The notes under the pieces are model-generated. The model was not told the origin of the DNA. It ran no database searches and was given only the letters and a program-made list of their open reading frames with translations. Position numbers and translations under genes: made by a program. Positions 1 to 11,909 of a stretch of 64,000 nucleotides of DNA are shown in pieces. How positions within the stretch are numbered: the stretch's first letter is position 1; every line of letters starts with the position of its first letter. The DNA is from Rhynchopus sp. YZ270_cl-10 (lineage: Eukaryota; Euglenozoa; Diplonemea; Diplonemida; Diplonemidae), in assembly GCA_964035575.1 (NCBI GenBank), contig OZ037844.1:806001-870000 (forward strand). The letters are read 5' to 3'.

Positions 1-1123
1 TAACATTGTACCAACTGAGGATTCAAAAAAAAAAAAGGAAAACAGCGTAACAGACAGATCGTTGGCTTTTTAAATATGTTCAGTTTTCAACAACACGTCG
101 TATATGCAGTGGGGAGGAGGGTGTGTGATCCGGGGTGGGGGAGAGGCGTATTCCAACCGCAAGGCAAGGCTGTGCTAAGGGAGAGGAAAAAGTTAGATCA
201 TATACTTTCAGTTCACAGAATTGAAAGTATATGAAAGAAAAAGGTGCAAATATATGGCATCTTATCACACCATCGTTCTATTCCAATATGCTGTCCCGTT
301 TAAAAATAACAACAAAATTGTCAAAGCCGGGGGAAAAAAAGGTGGAGGGGGTGAAATCACCTTCAAGTATTTGAGGGACTCATAAAAAACAAACAAACTG
401 TAGTTGTTTGATGCAGGCACACCTCCGACTGACCCACGTACGATGCCAGCCATCTGGATGAAAGCACAAACAAAAGGCGGTTCTTTCCCCCCCCCACCCT
501 CCCCGGAGCGAGGCTCCCACAGAATACATTGGTAAATTAATTTTCGTTCCATTTTTTCAATTTTTTTTTTCTGCACTTTTTTTTTAAACCACGAATCCTT
601 CTCTCTAAACAAAGCTACTCAAGGATGATGTGGTTGCCCCACCCCTCCCCTTTTCCCTGAGGGTGCAATTATGATTACCCTTTTATTTTTTGTTTTTGTT
701 GTATCGACAAACTACCCTACGAGCAAAAAAAAAAAACGGGCCAGATTTTTTGAAAACTTGGTTGTATTAGTGTAGACACCCGAGGATGAACTCCACTTTT
801 ATTCTTTCTTTTCTCCTTTTTCTTCGATAATCACTACAAATTGAGCATCTTCTTCTTTTCACCATATTTTTTTTTTTTGATATTTTCAATAGATCACTCA
901 CTCCAAGGACGGGTTTTCTCCGTACAACACAACGTCACATGACTAACGAATCTTAAAGGTAGATTCCCCATATTCCCTTCAGGGAAAACACATCTCTGTC
1001 CCTCCCCCTATCCCGGTGTTGGTTTAGTACAGCGCCCCAAAAGTTTAGTACAGGTTAAATACAAGTTTAGTACACCTGTTTTAAACACCTTTGGATTAAA
1101 CCTGCCAACACTGCCCGATCCCC
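1..1123. other. Gene-free left edge
   Basis: I see no coding region. The stretch holds homopolymer runs, a perfect AT-rich hairpin listed separately, and a module at about 735-800 (end of a poly-A run, then text reading ...CACCCGAGGATGAACTCCAC) whose reverse complement recurs near 44,125-44,190. The end of the receptor gene lies immediately to the right on the minus strand, so part of this is probably its 3' UTR. Confidence 0.5.
199..233. repeat. AT-rich hairpin, dispersed type
   Basis: An inverted repeat: CATATACTTTCA, a short loop, then TGAAAGTATATG. Two longer sequences with the same outer bases (CATATG...AGTATATG) occur at 6404-6444 and 46239-46279 and are identical to each other over 41 nt. 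All lie between genes. Confidence 0.6.
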
Positions 1124-4100
1124 TCATCTATCAGCATGCATGTCCCCGATGGGGGAGCCAGACCCAAGCTCGTGTGACAGCTCGGTTTCTTCGGGTGTGA
1201 AGTGCCGTCCTCTGTCAGCAGATGCAGTAGGTGACACTTCGAACTCTACACCGCCGTCGCTCAGATCCTCATCCATGACACCGTCACGTGAGAGCGTGTG
1301 GTACTGTAAGGGGTTTTTTTGCAGGGGGTTAAGATGGGTGGAAAAGAAGAATTCAGAAGGCCTTTTAAGGCGTAGTGTCCAAGAAGTTGGGGGGAAAAAG
1401 GTTGAGTTGAAATACAAAGCCCTCTCGTGAACAGTGTTGAACCGGGGGGAGGTGGACACCCAACCATGCAGGGCTACATCCATTTCGTGGTTTACTGAAA
1501 GGAAAGGGTTTGCTTCAAATACAAAAAAAACCTTCTCGTGGCACCCTTGGTGCACCCCCCCTCCATATGCAGTCCATGCATTTCTTATGATTTTGCATCG
1601 AAAAATACACATACGCATCTACAACCTTTTCAATGGTTATCTTATAAGAAAAATCATACCTGAGCGTTCATCAGACGATGTCTTGCGTATAGTCTGTAGA
1701 CAGTGAAGGAGCTGAGGAGGATGAGCCCCAGGGCAAAGAGGAGGACAGGGATAAGATAGGGAGAGTTCACAAAGGCTGTGGAGGTCGAGCAGGACCGTTC
1801 GAGGTCAGTCGAGGCATGGGAAGCGAGCCTCTCGACACAGTGCTGCGGGGCGTCCCCGAAGTTGAGGATACGCTGCTGCTTGCCTTCAATGCAATCGCTC
1901 CACGTCGACGACGCCTCACTGTAGCTATCACAGTCCATACACCCCGCAGGCCCTGCCGTCCGATACCCCTGCGTGCAGTCCGACCCTGTCGCATAAATTT
2001 CGATATCACTCTTCACACTAGAACACCCCACATCCACTACAACCCTTTGAGGTAAAAAGGGGTTAGCAACACACGGTTTTAAGGTGGTGAACACAAAGGA
2101 GAGGCCGTTCTCGGGGGCGGCGATTCCGTGGACCCCCCAGCCAAGCGCGACTTCATCCTCGCCGAGGACGTCAGTGGTGCACATGATTGCGCCGGATTGG
2201 CATTTCACGTCTCCACCGCAGCCAAAGGCAAATCGCATTCGAGAATATTCTGCGGAATGCGCATTGCTCACACGATGCTCCCCTTCGAGATGGCTGAGGT
2301 TATACTTCACCTCCTTTCCAGATGGCGAAAGGTGCACCATGCATGCCTCCTTTACCCCCACATCTGTCACTGTCTTTGGGATACACGAACTTCTCTCTGT
2401 GTTTGGCACAAAATTGTTTCCACAGAACCGACATTCCGCAGAAGGGTAGTACACTGCTACACTGTTTCCTGTACACGGCAGGCAAGCGTCATGAGGATCG
2501 GTACGTGTACGGTAGGTCCCTGGAGGGCAAAGTTGTGGTGTAGAGGTTGCGCAGAAGTACCCGGTAGGACAGCGTTGGCATCCTATCGCTAGGCCATCAG
2601 AGGCCCCATCTACGTCAAGGGAGCTTAGGACATACATTGCAGGTCCTCCTGAAAATGTCCACGCAGCGCTGTACCTCCCGACCAACAAAGGAAACGCAAA
2701 CCGTGTCGCGGCACCTACTTCACGGAAGTGCAGGGTCTCCGTCCGCACTGTCGCGAAGACACCAGCCCCAGCCCCGCTTTCCTCTTCGTCAGAGTCGGAT
2801 TCATCCTGCTCGAGGGTAAAGGTGATGCTAGCATTTCCTGCATTCTCCTTTGTTACATAGAATGTGATCATCCCTGGATGGTCCACCTCAAAGTCATATG
2901 TCAAACGGTTTGCTCCGGTTGTACTGTCGTTTGCCCCCACCGCAAAGACTGCCTTAGGTGTGTCGGAAGTATAACTCTGTAACCTCCACCCATTCCCATA
3001 AGCACAATCCGACAAACACATTGTAGTAAACGGCCCCAACCGGTCATGATGTTCTTGTTGAAGGTCTGCAAGGATTTGCGTCAAACTGTTAAACCCTGGA
3101 TACGTCGTCTGCTTCAAAAGCACCTCATTGTCTTTACACTTCGTGCACGCTGAGGAACCCTCCGCTGGCACTTCATTGTGCGGACACATAACGCACGTCG
3201 CTGTGGTGCCCTCTTTGATCCGATTCGCAGGCGACAGATTGATACAGAACGCTGGACTCTCAGGTCCGCATGGGAGCTCTGTTGTGGGGGGTGCTGTGCC
3301 CCCTACGCACTGTGTTGCATATGTCACGTTCAGGGTATGGGTCTCTTCACTGCATGCGGAGAGAACCGGGAGGAAGTCCTGCGTCGCACAGCTCTTCATC
3401 GCTACACACGAAGACGAACCCTGTGGAGACGTAGAACCTCCAAGACATTCCGAACAGCTGCTGGACCCTGCGTGGGAGAAGGTCCCAGGAGGGCAGACCT
3501 CGCACGAGTCGCTGTACTCAGAGGATTTGTATCCAGCAGGGCACGGTCTGCACCCATTCGAGGAGTACTTTGTCCCCTCCAGAATGATTTCCTTGATCGC
3601 AATCTTCCTGCGGTTCCGGTCCTTCGCCTGCGGTGTCTCCAGCACCATCTGGATAAACGCCATCTCATCCCTTTGCTCCTCCTTTCCAACCATCCCACTC
3701 ACCGAAGGCACATCCGAATCCGGGAAATCCTGCGAAAAGGTACGTTTATATACTTCCGCCAACGTTCGGAAATCTTCTAGCGTGATAGAAACGACAGGAA
3801 TCGTGAGGTTCGTGGATATCCCTTTCATGCGAAGATGACCCCCTTCTTTGTAGTCATATATGATGACCGCTGCGGCACCGTGAGACTGTGCATTGAGCGC
3901 CTTTTGTGTAAAGAAGCATCCGTGGCGGGGGATGAGCACCACTTTCCCGGACACTGCGTCGGTGATATTGTCAGGATCGCATCCGTCATTGTTGAGGTGG
4001 AAAAGCGTCTGCGGAGTAGCATCTGCAACAAGCGAGTTGGGAAAGTGTATATCCTCCGTATAAGGCTTGAAGTTGTTCCGTGTAACGCAGATGTCCACTA

Positions 4101-5370
4101 ATTGCTTCTCTGCATCACGCATCGAAAGATGCCATACACACTCTGTTCTGATAGGCAAAACGATTTCCTTCCAGGGCTGCACGCTCCCCTTTCGCACTGC
4201 AAACACAACCTTATCGTTGATTTGAACATAGAATGTTGCCTCTTCTTCCAACTCCATTTTATAGACAAATCGCAAATAGGCGGGCTGCGTCTTAACCACT
4301 GCACGGATATTCAAAAAAGTGATAGTATGTCTGTTAGGAGGCTGGTCACCTGAGAAGATAACACCGTCGTCGATCGCCCATTTCGCACATTCCGTTACAT
4401 TAACCGTGACAGGCTCCGCGTAACACCGGGTATGAAAATTTTCCGGCCACAGTTCCGGCATGTCGGAGATAAATGTGTTATAGATATCACCTCGTACAGA
4501 ATGTTGTCCCGGAGGACAAAATGCGCAATCCTGCATCGGGGCCGCCATAAACGTCCCACTGAGACACTCTGTGTTGCACGGCATCGTTTTGGCTGGAGGT
4601 AAATGCCAGCGAAACGCCACTGCGTCGGTCCTCCCAAACTCTACACGGTTTTCCCCTCTCAGATCCCCTGCTTCATCTACGACCTCTGCAAAGGGGCGGA
4701 GGTTCCATGATACAATCTCTTGCCCAATATGACGGCCAAAGTACGGCAACAACCGTCTTCCCACTGCTCTGACAACCGGTGCATCGGTTTCGTCTTCAAG
4801 GAGGATAAGGTACTCATTGTCCGCGGTATATCTCGCAATGTTTCGTGTCACCTCAATTTTGATTCCTTCTGGAATCATATCAAAGGTGATATCCCCGATT
4901 TCTCCTTCTCTGCATGGGTTAAGCCAATATGCGATGGCACGTTGGGTGTTAGTTTTTGAATCGCACGATGTATACTCAAATCCGATATCATCAGGGGTGC
5001 ATCCTGGGATTGTTGCACCATGTGGCAAGCGTTTGGCGTGATCTTGGGTGAATCCGGAGGTGGGATCACAGATTCCTTCTTCAGAGAGGGTATAGGTCGT
5101 AAGAAAGGTTCGATCCTCGCTCGCAAAGACGGGAACATAGTCTGCTAAGGTACAGTCGCAGCTTGCGTACCCATCCTCCACAAGCTCCTCCCCGAGACAC
5201 CGTCCCACCTCTACTCGCGGCTCCTTCACCCACGTCACCTTCCGCTTCCCCCCGTCGCATGGTGCAAGCTCCCTTCTATAGTCCTGTGAAGTGCATGCCG
5301 TCTTCGAAGAAGACAAAGCAACAAACATCTCAGTGCATAGGAGCACACCGAGAATGGGTTTTAGGTGCAT
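1124..5370 (-). CDS. ELAPOR/KIAA1324-like cysteine-rich type I membrane protein, two exons
   Basis: A large type I membrane protein resembling animal ELAPOR1/2 (EIG121/KIAA1324), endosome-lysosome receptors. Exon 1 (5370-1660) encodes a signal peptide (about 1-22), a Cys-rich ectodomain, a PA-like insert at about 450-545, GCC2/GCC3 ephrin-receptor-like Cys repeats at about 605-655 and 930-1000, an MRH-like (mannose-6-phosphate receptor homology) region at about 1010-1135, and one transmembrane helix at about 1205-1226. Reading straight on, the frame stops two codons after CAG|GTATGA. That is a good 5' splice site, and an acceptor TTACAG at 1309-1304 restores phase 0. Exon 2 (1303-1124) adds a 59-residue acidic cytoplasmic tail that begins YHTL, a YxxPhi sorting motif, giving 1296 residues. 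The intron (1304-1659) contains a dispersed repeat. The fold assignment is from pattern recognition; the splice is inferred. Confidence 0.85.
1400..1510. repeat. Dispersed repeat R1, copy inside the receptor intron
   Basis: The core reads AAGCCCTCTCGTGAACAGTG and is followed at a similar distance by ...TACATCCATTT(C/T)GTGGTTTAC. Other copies lie at about 16424-16540 and 18972-19085, and a short one at 45447-45476. All copies have the same orientation in the window. No protein is conserved between copies, so this looks like a non-coding interspersed repeat. Confidence 0.65.
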
Positions 5371-7282
5371 CGTGTGGGGGAGGGGGGAGAGAGGAGGAGG
5401 AAGGGAGAGGGGAGGAAGGGAGGGAGGGGGGAAACTGTGTAAAAGGGAGAGGGGTAGTGGGGGGGTCTGTTGAGGGTGTTGAGAGAGTGAGGGGGGGTTT
5501 TTTTTGTGACAGAAAGTAACAGCAATGTATGTAGAAGAGCTGAATCGTGAGTTTGAGGTGGGTCAACAAACACTATTCCAACAATTCTTCAAAATGCTCG
5601 AGAGACTCGTTCCTCTTTGCTTAGTTTGCTCAAAAGACTATAAACAGGGGGGGAAAAAAATAAAGGTTGTTTGTTGTTCGCTTCCACCTGAGTAAAAGGA
5701 ACGGTTTTTTTTTCCGTTGATTGCTCAATTACCCTGTTGGAGGGGGGGGGGTAATTAGCGACCGTATCTGAGGAACCATTTCTCCTTTAAGCTACGCTTT
5801 GTAGGTATTAAAACAAAATCAAAACTGTTGTGTGGAACGTCAAGGGCAAATGGAGGGCGGGGGGGGTGTGTTTCTTTAAGTCGGTTGTGTGGGAGAAAGT
5901 TTGGGATGAAGCAGGGGGGCGATCCCGGAATAAAAAGAACAAGGGTTGGTAAGATGAACCTAGACCTCCTCTACAGCATCCCTTCAAACAAAAAAAAACA
6001 AAACAAAAAAAAATGAAGTTGAAAGTGCAAACGCCTCACCGTTCATCAGCGGGCGCAGGTACTGGCTGGAAAAAAAAATATATGAAAAATGAATGTACAT
6101 TCAGTAGGGGTACATACATCTCTTGGAGAGAGAGGGAAAAAAGACAAAAAAAAAAAAAATGTAGTTATTGACGCAGACATCACCGACCGATCTGTTGTGA
6201 GATGCCAACAGCAACTGGGGGGACTGCGATAACACGTCCAAAACAGTATACGTGTTATCGCGAACAAAAACGTACACATTTTCTTCTGATGAGATGCTTC
6301 CTCTCCGTACCTTGGACTCTCGAAAAAAATCCCCTAAAAAAGGGCTAATTTCGACGATTTGAGGTGTTATCGCAATTTACCCCCCAAAAAAACAAAATCA
6401 AAAAGTATTTTCATCATATGCAATCAATAAATTGATAGTATATGATAAAAACAAAAAACAAAAACAAAACTGGGGAAAAAACATGAACAAAACGTAAACA
6501 AAGAACAAATCGAGGCAAGAAACGGGGCAAAAAAAAAAAAAACTTTTGAAAGATGAAGGTGACTCACTGTGAATACACATCGAAAAAAATCCATAAAAGT
6601 TAGTAAAAATGATGTGAAACCTCTCGTGTTTAGCCACCTTGTTCTTGAATTGAAACACTTTGAAAGAAAAAAGAGAATTGCAAACACCTTGCCGGACATC
6701 GGCGGACTCAAGACTCAGGGCACTAAAGACATAGAAGGAACGGAGTGCACACGACCCCTCTTCTTCAGTTTAAAAAAAAGATCACACCTTGTGGGGAGGG
6801 GCGTTTTTTTTGTTGTATGAAACATGTTTCTTTTTTCAAAGCTAGAAATCTACAGTCTTTCCATTGGTACCACCCCTCCCACCCCTCCCACCCCCCCTCC
6901 AACGTGCTCCTCTAGACCTTTGACTACACTATGCAGGGGGAGAGCTTGAAAACGAATTTATTCACAACACGCCAAAAACATATCTCATCTTGGGTGTTGC
7001 GGGCCTGCAGACACGATGCCTTACTTCACCCTGGGTGACTCTACAGGGGTGAAGGCAGGTTGTTGTGTGTGGATAGAGTAGTCATGGCACAGTTCGTAAC
7101 ACGATGTATTGTATCACCTATCTCGGATAGGGGTGCATGCATCGAAAACGGGCCCCCACACATGGCTCAGTTCGTAAACGCGCACGTGACATCCAATACC
7201 ATCGCATTGGGTAGAGCGACCTGCCGTATGCATCAGATGACTTACGTAGTGGGGGGGATCTACGCGGACAGTGTAGAGGGGG
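5371..7282. other. Intergenic region upstream of the receptor gene
   Basis: The bases next to the receptor ATG are purine-rich on the plus strand, so pyrimidine-rich in the gene's direction, as expected for a leader. A 25-base stretch at 5758-5782 recurs exactly at 51282-51306, inside intron 2 of the ZIP gene. A short module at about 6018-6064 (GCAAACGCC...GGCGCAGGTACTGG) resembles copies at 12121-12165, 18841-18858, 45341-45358 and 46008-46021. The AT hairpin copy is at 6404-6444. I see no gene. Confidence 0.5.
6404..6444. repeat. AT-rich hairpin repeat, copy 2
   Basis: A 41-base sequence ending in an inverted repeat (CATATGCAATCAAT / ATTGATAGTATATG). It is identical to 46239-46279, 40 kb away, while the surroundings differ. 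Confidence 0.7.
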
Positions 7283-7290
7283 TGGGGGTG

Positions 7291-10006
7291 TAAGAACCCC
7301 CCTGTCCTCTACGATTTTTGAAAAAGGACGAAAAAGACGAAAAAGGACGAAAAAGGACGAAAAAGGACGAAAAAGGACACTGTTAATGGTATACAGTAAC
7401 TAAGTTACCTCTCGCGCTCCTGGTACAAAAAAGCGTCTCACAACCCACTGATAGTTGACGCCTGTGTTTTCAAATTGATAAAAAAGTAAAAAAAAACACT
7501 TTTCAGTTTCTTGTTTTTGGCAATATATATTCCCTCTGATACCCCTTGCCCTAACCCTCGTGATAAACCCCCAACCCTTGTTTTATTTTTTTGCCTGCGC
7601 AAGCTTCGCTTTCTTTGCCGCCCTCTTCGTTGTCGTGCATATTGCCGTGACCTTGTGGAGTCTCTGCAAATCCATATTTTCCCTTCCTTCTGATTGCCAC
7701 CCCATCGTGCTGAACACCCGTTCCTGGACTGCTGTATGCGGGACAATGGAGCACAACTTTTTCGCTCGTGGTGGAAGAAGAAGATTAGGGTAGAGTTTCG
7801 ACGCAATTCCCCAAAACACTTCAGGTGCGGATTTCTCGTGACACCAAAGCATCTTCGAGTGGTACGGAGCCTCTCTTGAGAGGAAACACGAAATCTCCCT
7901 CAGAAGTTCTAGCTCAGCCTCCTCGTTGTCAGCCCACAGCTCCACTGCTTTTTCTGCCTGATCCATGAGGCTCTTTGGATCGAACGTCTCAAGGTACCTT
8001 CCCAAAACCCCACGAGGGACTTTGCCTTCTGCGTCAGGAATGTAGCACGTAGGGGACAAGATGGTGGCAAGAACACAGTGGCTGGTATCGACGTAGTACT
8101 TCTCTCGTTCATCCCTCGCCTTCTTGCACTTCTTGTGTCCAGGAACTTCCCCGTCAGGTGTAGTGCAGGCATTAAACACCTGCTTCAAAGCCCAGAACAT
8201 CGGGAGAATGTGGCCAATGCGAGCAGAGTCTTGTTCCATGTACCTGATGGCTTCTGTCGTCGAGCACACTAACTTCCGCACAAACATGAACTTCTCCCAA
8301 AAAGCGAGATCTCCGAACTTCTGCAGGGCGGGCATCTGGTTGTGGATGCTGGTTTCATTTTCGTCGTTCATGAGCGTCCGCATGGTGTTGAAGTTGTTGT
8401 TGATCCAATCCCAGGAGTCCCCAATCGTCAGCCAACGAGTATTGTTCCCAACGGGCGACACTTTCTCCACCATAGCCGATGCCGCTTGGATTGCATACAC
8501 AGCCTTCCTGATGTTCTCCGTGTTCTTTACCGCAGACACGATCTGGTTGCTCCACACGAAGTACGCGTTATACACGTTAGGTGTATCCTTCTTTGATACA
8601 GTGCGGGTTCCGATAATATCATTCAGCAGCCTGTTTAAAGCATGGCACACGCACACCAAGATGAGGATTGTCGGGTAAACGTCCTTCAGGTCTTTGGCAC
8701 CCTTCAAAATTGCCGACCCCGCGTCGACCAAAACGGCTGTCAGGTACTGCCCGATGCCCGTCTCCGAGATGATCTGCTTCAGCGCGGTGCAGTACTCCTC
8801 CCCGTCATGCGATCGTTGGGTCAGCGTGTGGCTCGCCAGCAGCTGTGGCTCAGGAGAACAGATGGACACGCTGAGGAGGTGCTGTTTCTTCAGCTTGGAT
8901 TCCCAAGCGTCGGCGTGCAGGGAGATCCCGGTACCGTTGTCCCGGGCAGCGTGCTTGATGCGAGTAATCTCATCAAGCACAATCTCCTCGTACGCCGCAT
9001 CCAGCAGCGGCCCACGAATGGCGTCCTCGTCTACCACCCTCCTCAGCGTGGGGCGAGTCGCCCGCATGGCCGCCTTAAACTCGGGGGAGGAGGCAAAACT
9101 GAAGGGGATACCTCCACAGTAGTAGGCCTTGGCCCAAGCTGAATCAATCAGCTTGTTCTCGGCCTCCGACACCCTGTCCACCACTCCAAGCAAAGATTGC
9201 TTGGGGTGGGCAGACCGAGTGTGTGCCTTGGGCACAGGCTTCGCCTTAGTAGATGTTGGGGCTGGGGCTGCTGGGGCTGGGGCTGAGGCTGCTGCTGAGG
9301 CTGCTGAGACTGCTGCTGGGGCTGCTGAGGCTGCTGCTGGAGCTACTGGGGCTGCTGCTGGGGCTGCTGAGGCTGCTGCTGGAGCTACTGGGGCTGCTGC
9401 TGGGGCTGCTGAGGCTGCTGCTGGGGCTGGGGCTGCTGCTGCTGGGGCTGAAACAATGGTGCAATCTGCATCTGCATCTGCTTCTGCATCTTCATCATCT
9501 TCTTCATCGACATCTTCAGCATCTTCCATCCGGCTGCGCTTCCTCTTCTTAGCCAATTCAGCCTGTAGAATATGTGTGTGAATATTTTCGAGTAAATTTA
9601 TTTTCAAACCTTGGCTTTGTTCTTGTAAACCTCCTCCGCATCTTTGCAGGACACAATGTGCTGCTTCCTCCTCTCCGCGTTCGACGCCTGGGCCATTGTC
9701 CCCTGGCATGCGTTGCACGTCAAAAACCTTCCGGTTTTTGAAAACAGCTCCCAAGTCCAGCATTTAGCTCTTGGCATGATTTGTTTTTTTTTCTTGTGTT
9801 TTTCTGTTGTTGGAGGACTTGAAATCAAGATTTTTTTTTTGGGGGGGGGATTTTTTTGGGTGAACAGTGTTTTTCCTGGTAATTTTTCTGTACTGTACTT
9901 CCTGTATTGTCCTTTTTCGTCCTTTTTCGTCCTTTTTCCCAGATCGAAAAAGGACGAAAAAGACGAAAAAGACGTAGAGGACGAAAAAGGACAAGGGGTA
10001 TTCTTA
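7291..10006 (-). mobile_element. Autonomous hAT transposon, complete-looking
   Basis: An exact 8-bp target-site duplication, TGGGGGTG, lies at 7283-7290 and 10007-10014. The ends are short imperfect inverted repeats (TAAGAAC... and its mirror ...TTCTTA). Both subterminal zones carry tandem GGACGAAAAA units, at about 7320-7378 and in both orientations at about 9909-9993. The single gene inside encodes an apparently intact hAT transposase. An 8-bp duplication is the hAT superfamily signature. Perfect duplications and an open reading frame point to recent insertion. Confidence 0.85.
7583..9777 (-). CDS. hAT transposase with BED-type zinc finger, two exons
   Basis: Exon 1 (9777-9610) encodes 56 residues with a BED-like finger (Cys21, Cys24, His40, Cys44). 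A 47-nt intron (9563-9609, AAG|GTTTGA ... CTACAG) joins in phase to exon 2 (9562-7583), giving 715 residues. Exon 2 starts with a basic KKRKRSR stretch and an acidic patch. A long Ala/Pro low-complexity linker follows, encoded by a GCTGCTGGGG-type minisatellite at about 9255-9450. The RNase H-like core shows HADAWES (first Asp), VDAGSA (second Asp) and the family CxxH motif in CVCHALNRLL. The C-terminal hAT dimerisation region reads SIVPHTAVQERVFSTMG. Without the splice the finger would be out of frame with the core. It acts in the nucleus on the subterminal repeats of this element; substrate range beyond it is unknown. Confidence 0.88.
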
Positions 10007-10027
10007 TGGGGGTGTGGGTGTGGGGCA

Positions 10028-10388
10028 CACCACGACCTAGTTACCACCCATGACTAGTTACATGACAAGACTAAAAAATGACAAGACCCCCCCCTGTCAA
10101 ATGACAAGACCCCCCCTTGTCATTTGACAAGACCCCCCTTGTCAAATGACAAGACCCCCCCTGTCATTTGACAAGACCCCCCCTGTCAAATGACAAGACT
10201 TCCCCCTTGTCAAATAACAAGGCTCCTGTGTAAAATACGTGGCGTTTGGCCCTGTCATTTGACAGGGGGGGTCTTGTCAAATGACAAGGGGGGGTCTTGT
10301 CATTTGACAGGGGGGGGTCTTGTCATTTTTTAGTCTTGTCATGTAACTAGTCATACCCCCTTGTCATTGCCCATACTAGGTCGTGGTG
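10028..10388. repeat. Foldback element with nested palindromes
   Basis: The outer arms CACCACGACCTAGT and ACTAGGTCGTGGTG are exact mirror images. Inside, a second pair (about 10050-10100 and 10310-10354, containing ACTAGTTACATGACAAGAC) is also an inverted repeat. The body is a tandem run of the self-complementary block CTTGTCATTTGACAAG separated by C or G runs. There is no coding capacity and no convincing target-site duplication. It lies 22 bp from the hAT transposon. Confidence 0.7.
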
Positions 10389-10660
10389 CAGCATTATACT
10401 ACCTGGCTTCTGAAGGGTGTCTTCCCTTGGGGATAACCGCGAAGTGCAATGCAGACTAGAAGTCATTTACAGGCAGCACATCTCACCCCCCTGGATGTGC
10501 AATAAGCTGGCCTGACTCCAGAAAAAGTTTTTCGAAGAAAAAAGTGAAGTTATTAATGCACCTCCTGCTGACCCACGATGCCAGCTGGATGAAAGCACAA
10601 GAAAAACAAAAAAGAAGAAACTACACTAGATGAGAAAATCGAAGATGCAAAAAAAATAAA

Positions 10661-11900
10661 ATGGGGTGTTCCGGGGTGTGGAATTTTGGGCACGTTCACA
10701 AGTTTTCACAAGTTTTCACAACATAGTATTTGCCATTTTTATGTGAAGAGTTGTGAAAAGTTGTGAAGAGTTGTGAATTGAAATGAAAATTTGGATGAAA
10801 AAAACACAGATGTTGTGAAGAGTTGTGAACAGTTGTGAAGAGTTGTGAATTGGATTAAAAAAAGGGGGGCTTTTTTTCCAGGGTTTTTTGCAGGACTGGT
10901 CAGGTCAAGTGTGCTGTGCACAGGGCTAGCTAGCGTGGGTCCGTGGGTCAAGTTGGCCGTACCACCCCACCCCCTGTGCGAGGAGGACGACGGAAGTCCG
11001 CGGCTAGTTCGCTTGTTGTCTTTTTTTTTCAACATGTTCGCAACTCATAAAAAAGTAGCGTACCGTGCGCCTGCGGCGCAGCTAAAAATTCCGAGTGGTA
11101 GCCCGCAGGTCTACCCGAAATGTTGCGCACTTTGGCTTCGCCAGAAAAGTTTTGGTGCTATTTTTGCCAGGGGGTGACCTGTTTTGCTTGCTCTGAGCTG
11201 GGGTCTAAACGGGAGACTATACTAGATACGACGACACCCACTTCGAAAAGTGGGTGATCCCTTGCTGCTGTCCCCAGTTTTTTGTCAGAGGGGAAAGAAG
11301 GTTTCAACGCTCCCAAGGCCCACCCACAAGACCTGTCAACTCCCTTGGGTCGAGAGCCTCCAGGGCCCTCCTCATAGTTTCGAGAGCTTGACGAGTGCTC
11401 CTCGTTTAGTGTTGAAGCCAAACCGGATTTTGGGGACAATTTTATCCGAAAATGGCCCCGCCTATTAATGACCGGGCTCATATTTTCCAAAAATTTAAGT
11501 GGTCATAAAATTGTCCAATTTTCAACATTGACCCCACCACTGCACGGGCGGATCCCAAAAATGCAAACCGATTAAAAAGTTGAAAAAAACACCTAAAAAC
11601 ACGTGGCCCGAAAGGGCCCAAATTGTCGGGTCAGCCACACCGTTTTAAGCACTTTTTGCACACAGAACCGCCTGTGTTGCCAAACAACGTCCGCCAAGGT
11701 GCCCTGTACCTACCTGGGTAGGTGGGTGCCCAGGCACCACCCAGACCTCGCCACGTCACAACTGTTCACAACTTTTCACAACTTTTCACAACTTTTCACA
11801 ACTCTTCACACGCACTTTTTTGTGAAGAGTTGTGAAAAGTTGTGAAGAGTTGTGAATTGAAATGAAAATTCCCAAAATTCCATACCCCGGAACACCCCAT
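10661..11900. mobile_element. Non-autonomous TIR element, MULE-like
   Basis: Terminal inverted repeats start ATGGGGTGTTCCGGGGT and match for about 30 bases at both ends. A 9-bp direct repeat, AAAAATAAA, flanks the element (10652-10660 and 11901-11909). Duplications of 9-11 bp are typical of Mutator-like elements, but this site is low in complexity, so the family is tentative. The subterminal zones are dense in TTCACAACT and TTGTGAAGA repeats on both sides. The interior holds the CCTGCGGCGCA hairpin family near 11,066 and a block near 11,430-11,560 shared with the 41.9-42.9 kb element. No transposase is present. Confidence 0.7.
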
Positions 11901-11909
11901 AAAAATAAA

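Noticed and set aside
1140-1430. Plus-strand 96-codon frame opposite the receptor's last exon
   Set aside because: Shadow of the Ser/Glu-rich tail exon, no family match.
9610-9763. Unspliced N-terminus of the hAT transposase
   Set aside because: It reads the zinc-finger exon in the wrong frame; the 47-nt intron gives a proper BED finger in phase with the core.
10079-10350. CRISPR-like look of regular palindromic blocks
   Set aside because: Spacers are only C or G runs, the array is mirrored on itself, and the DNA is eukaryotic.
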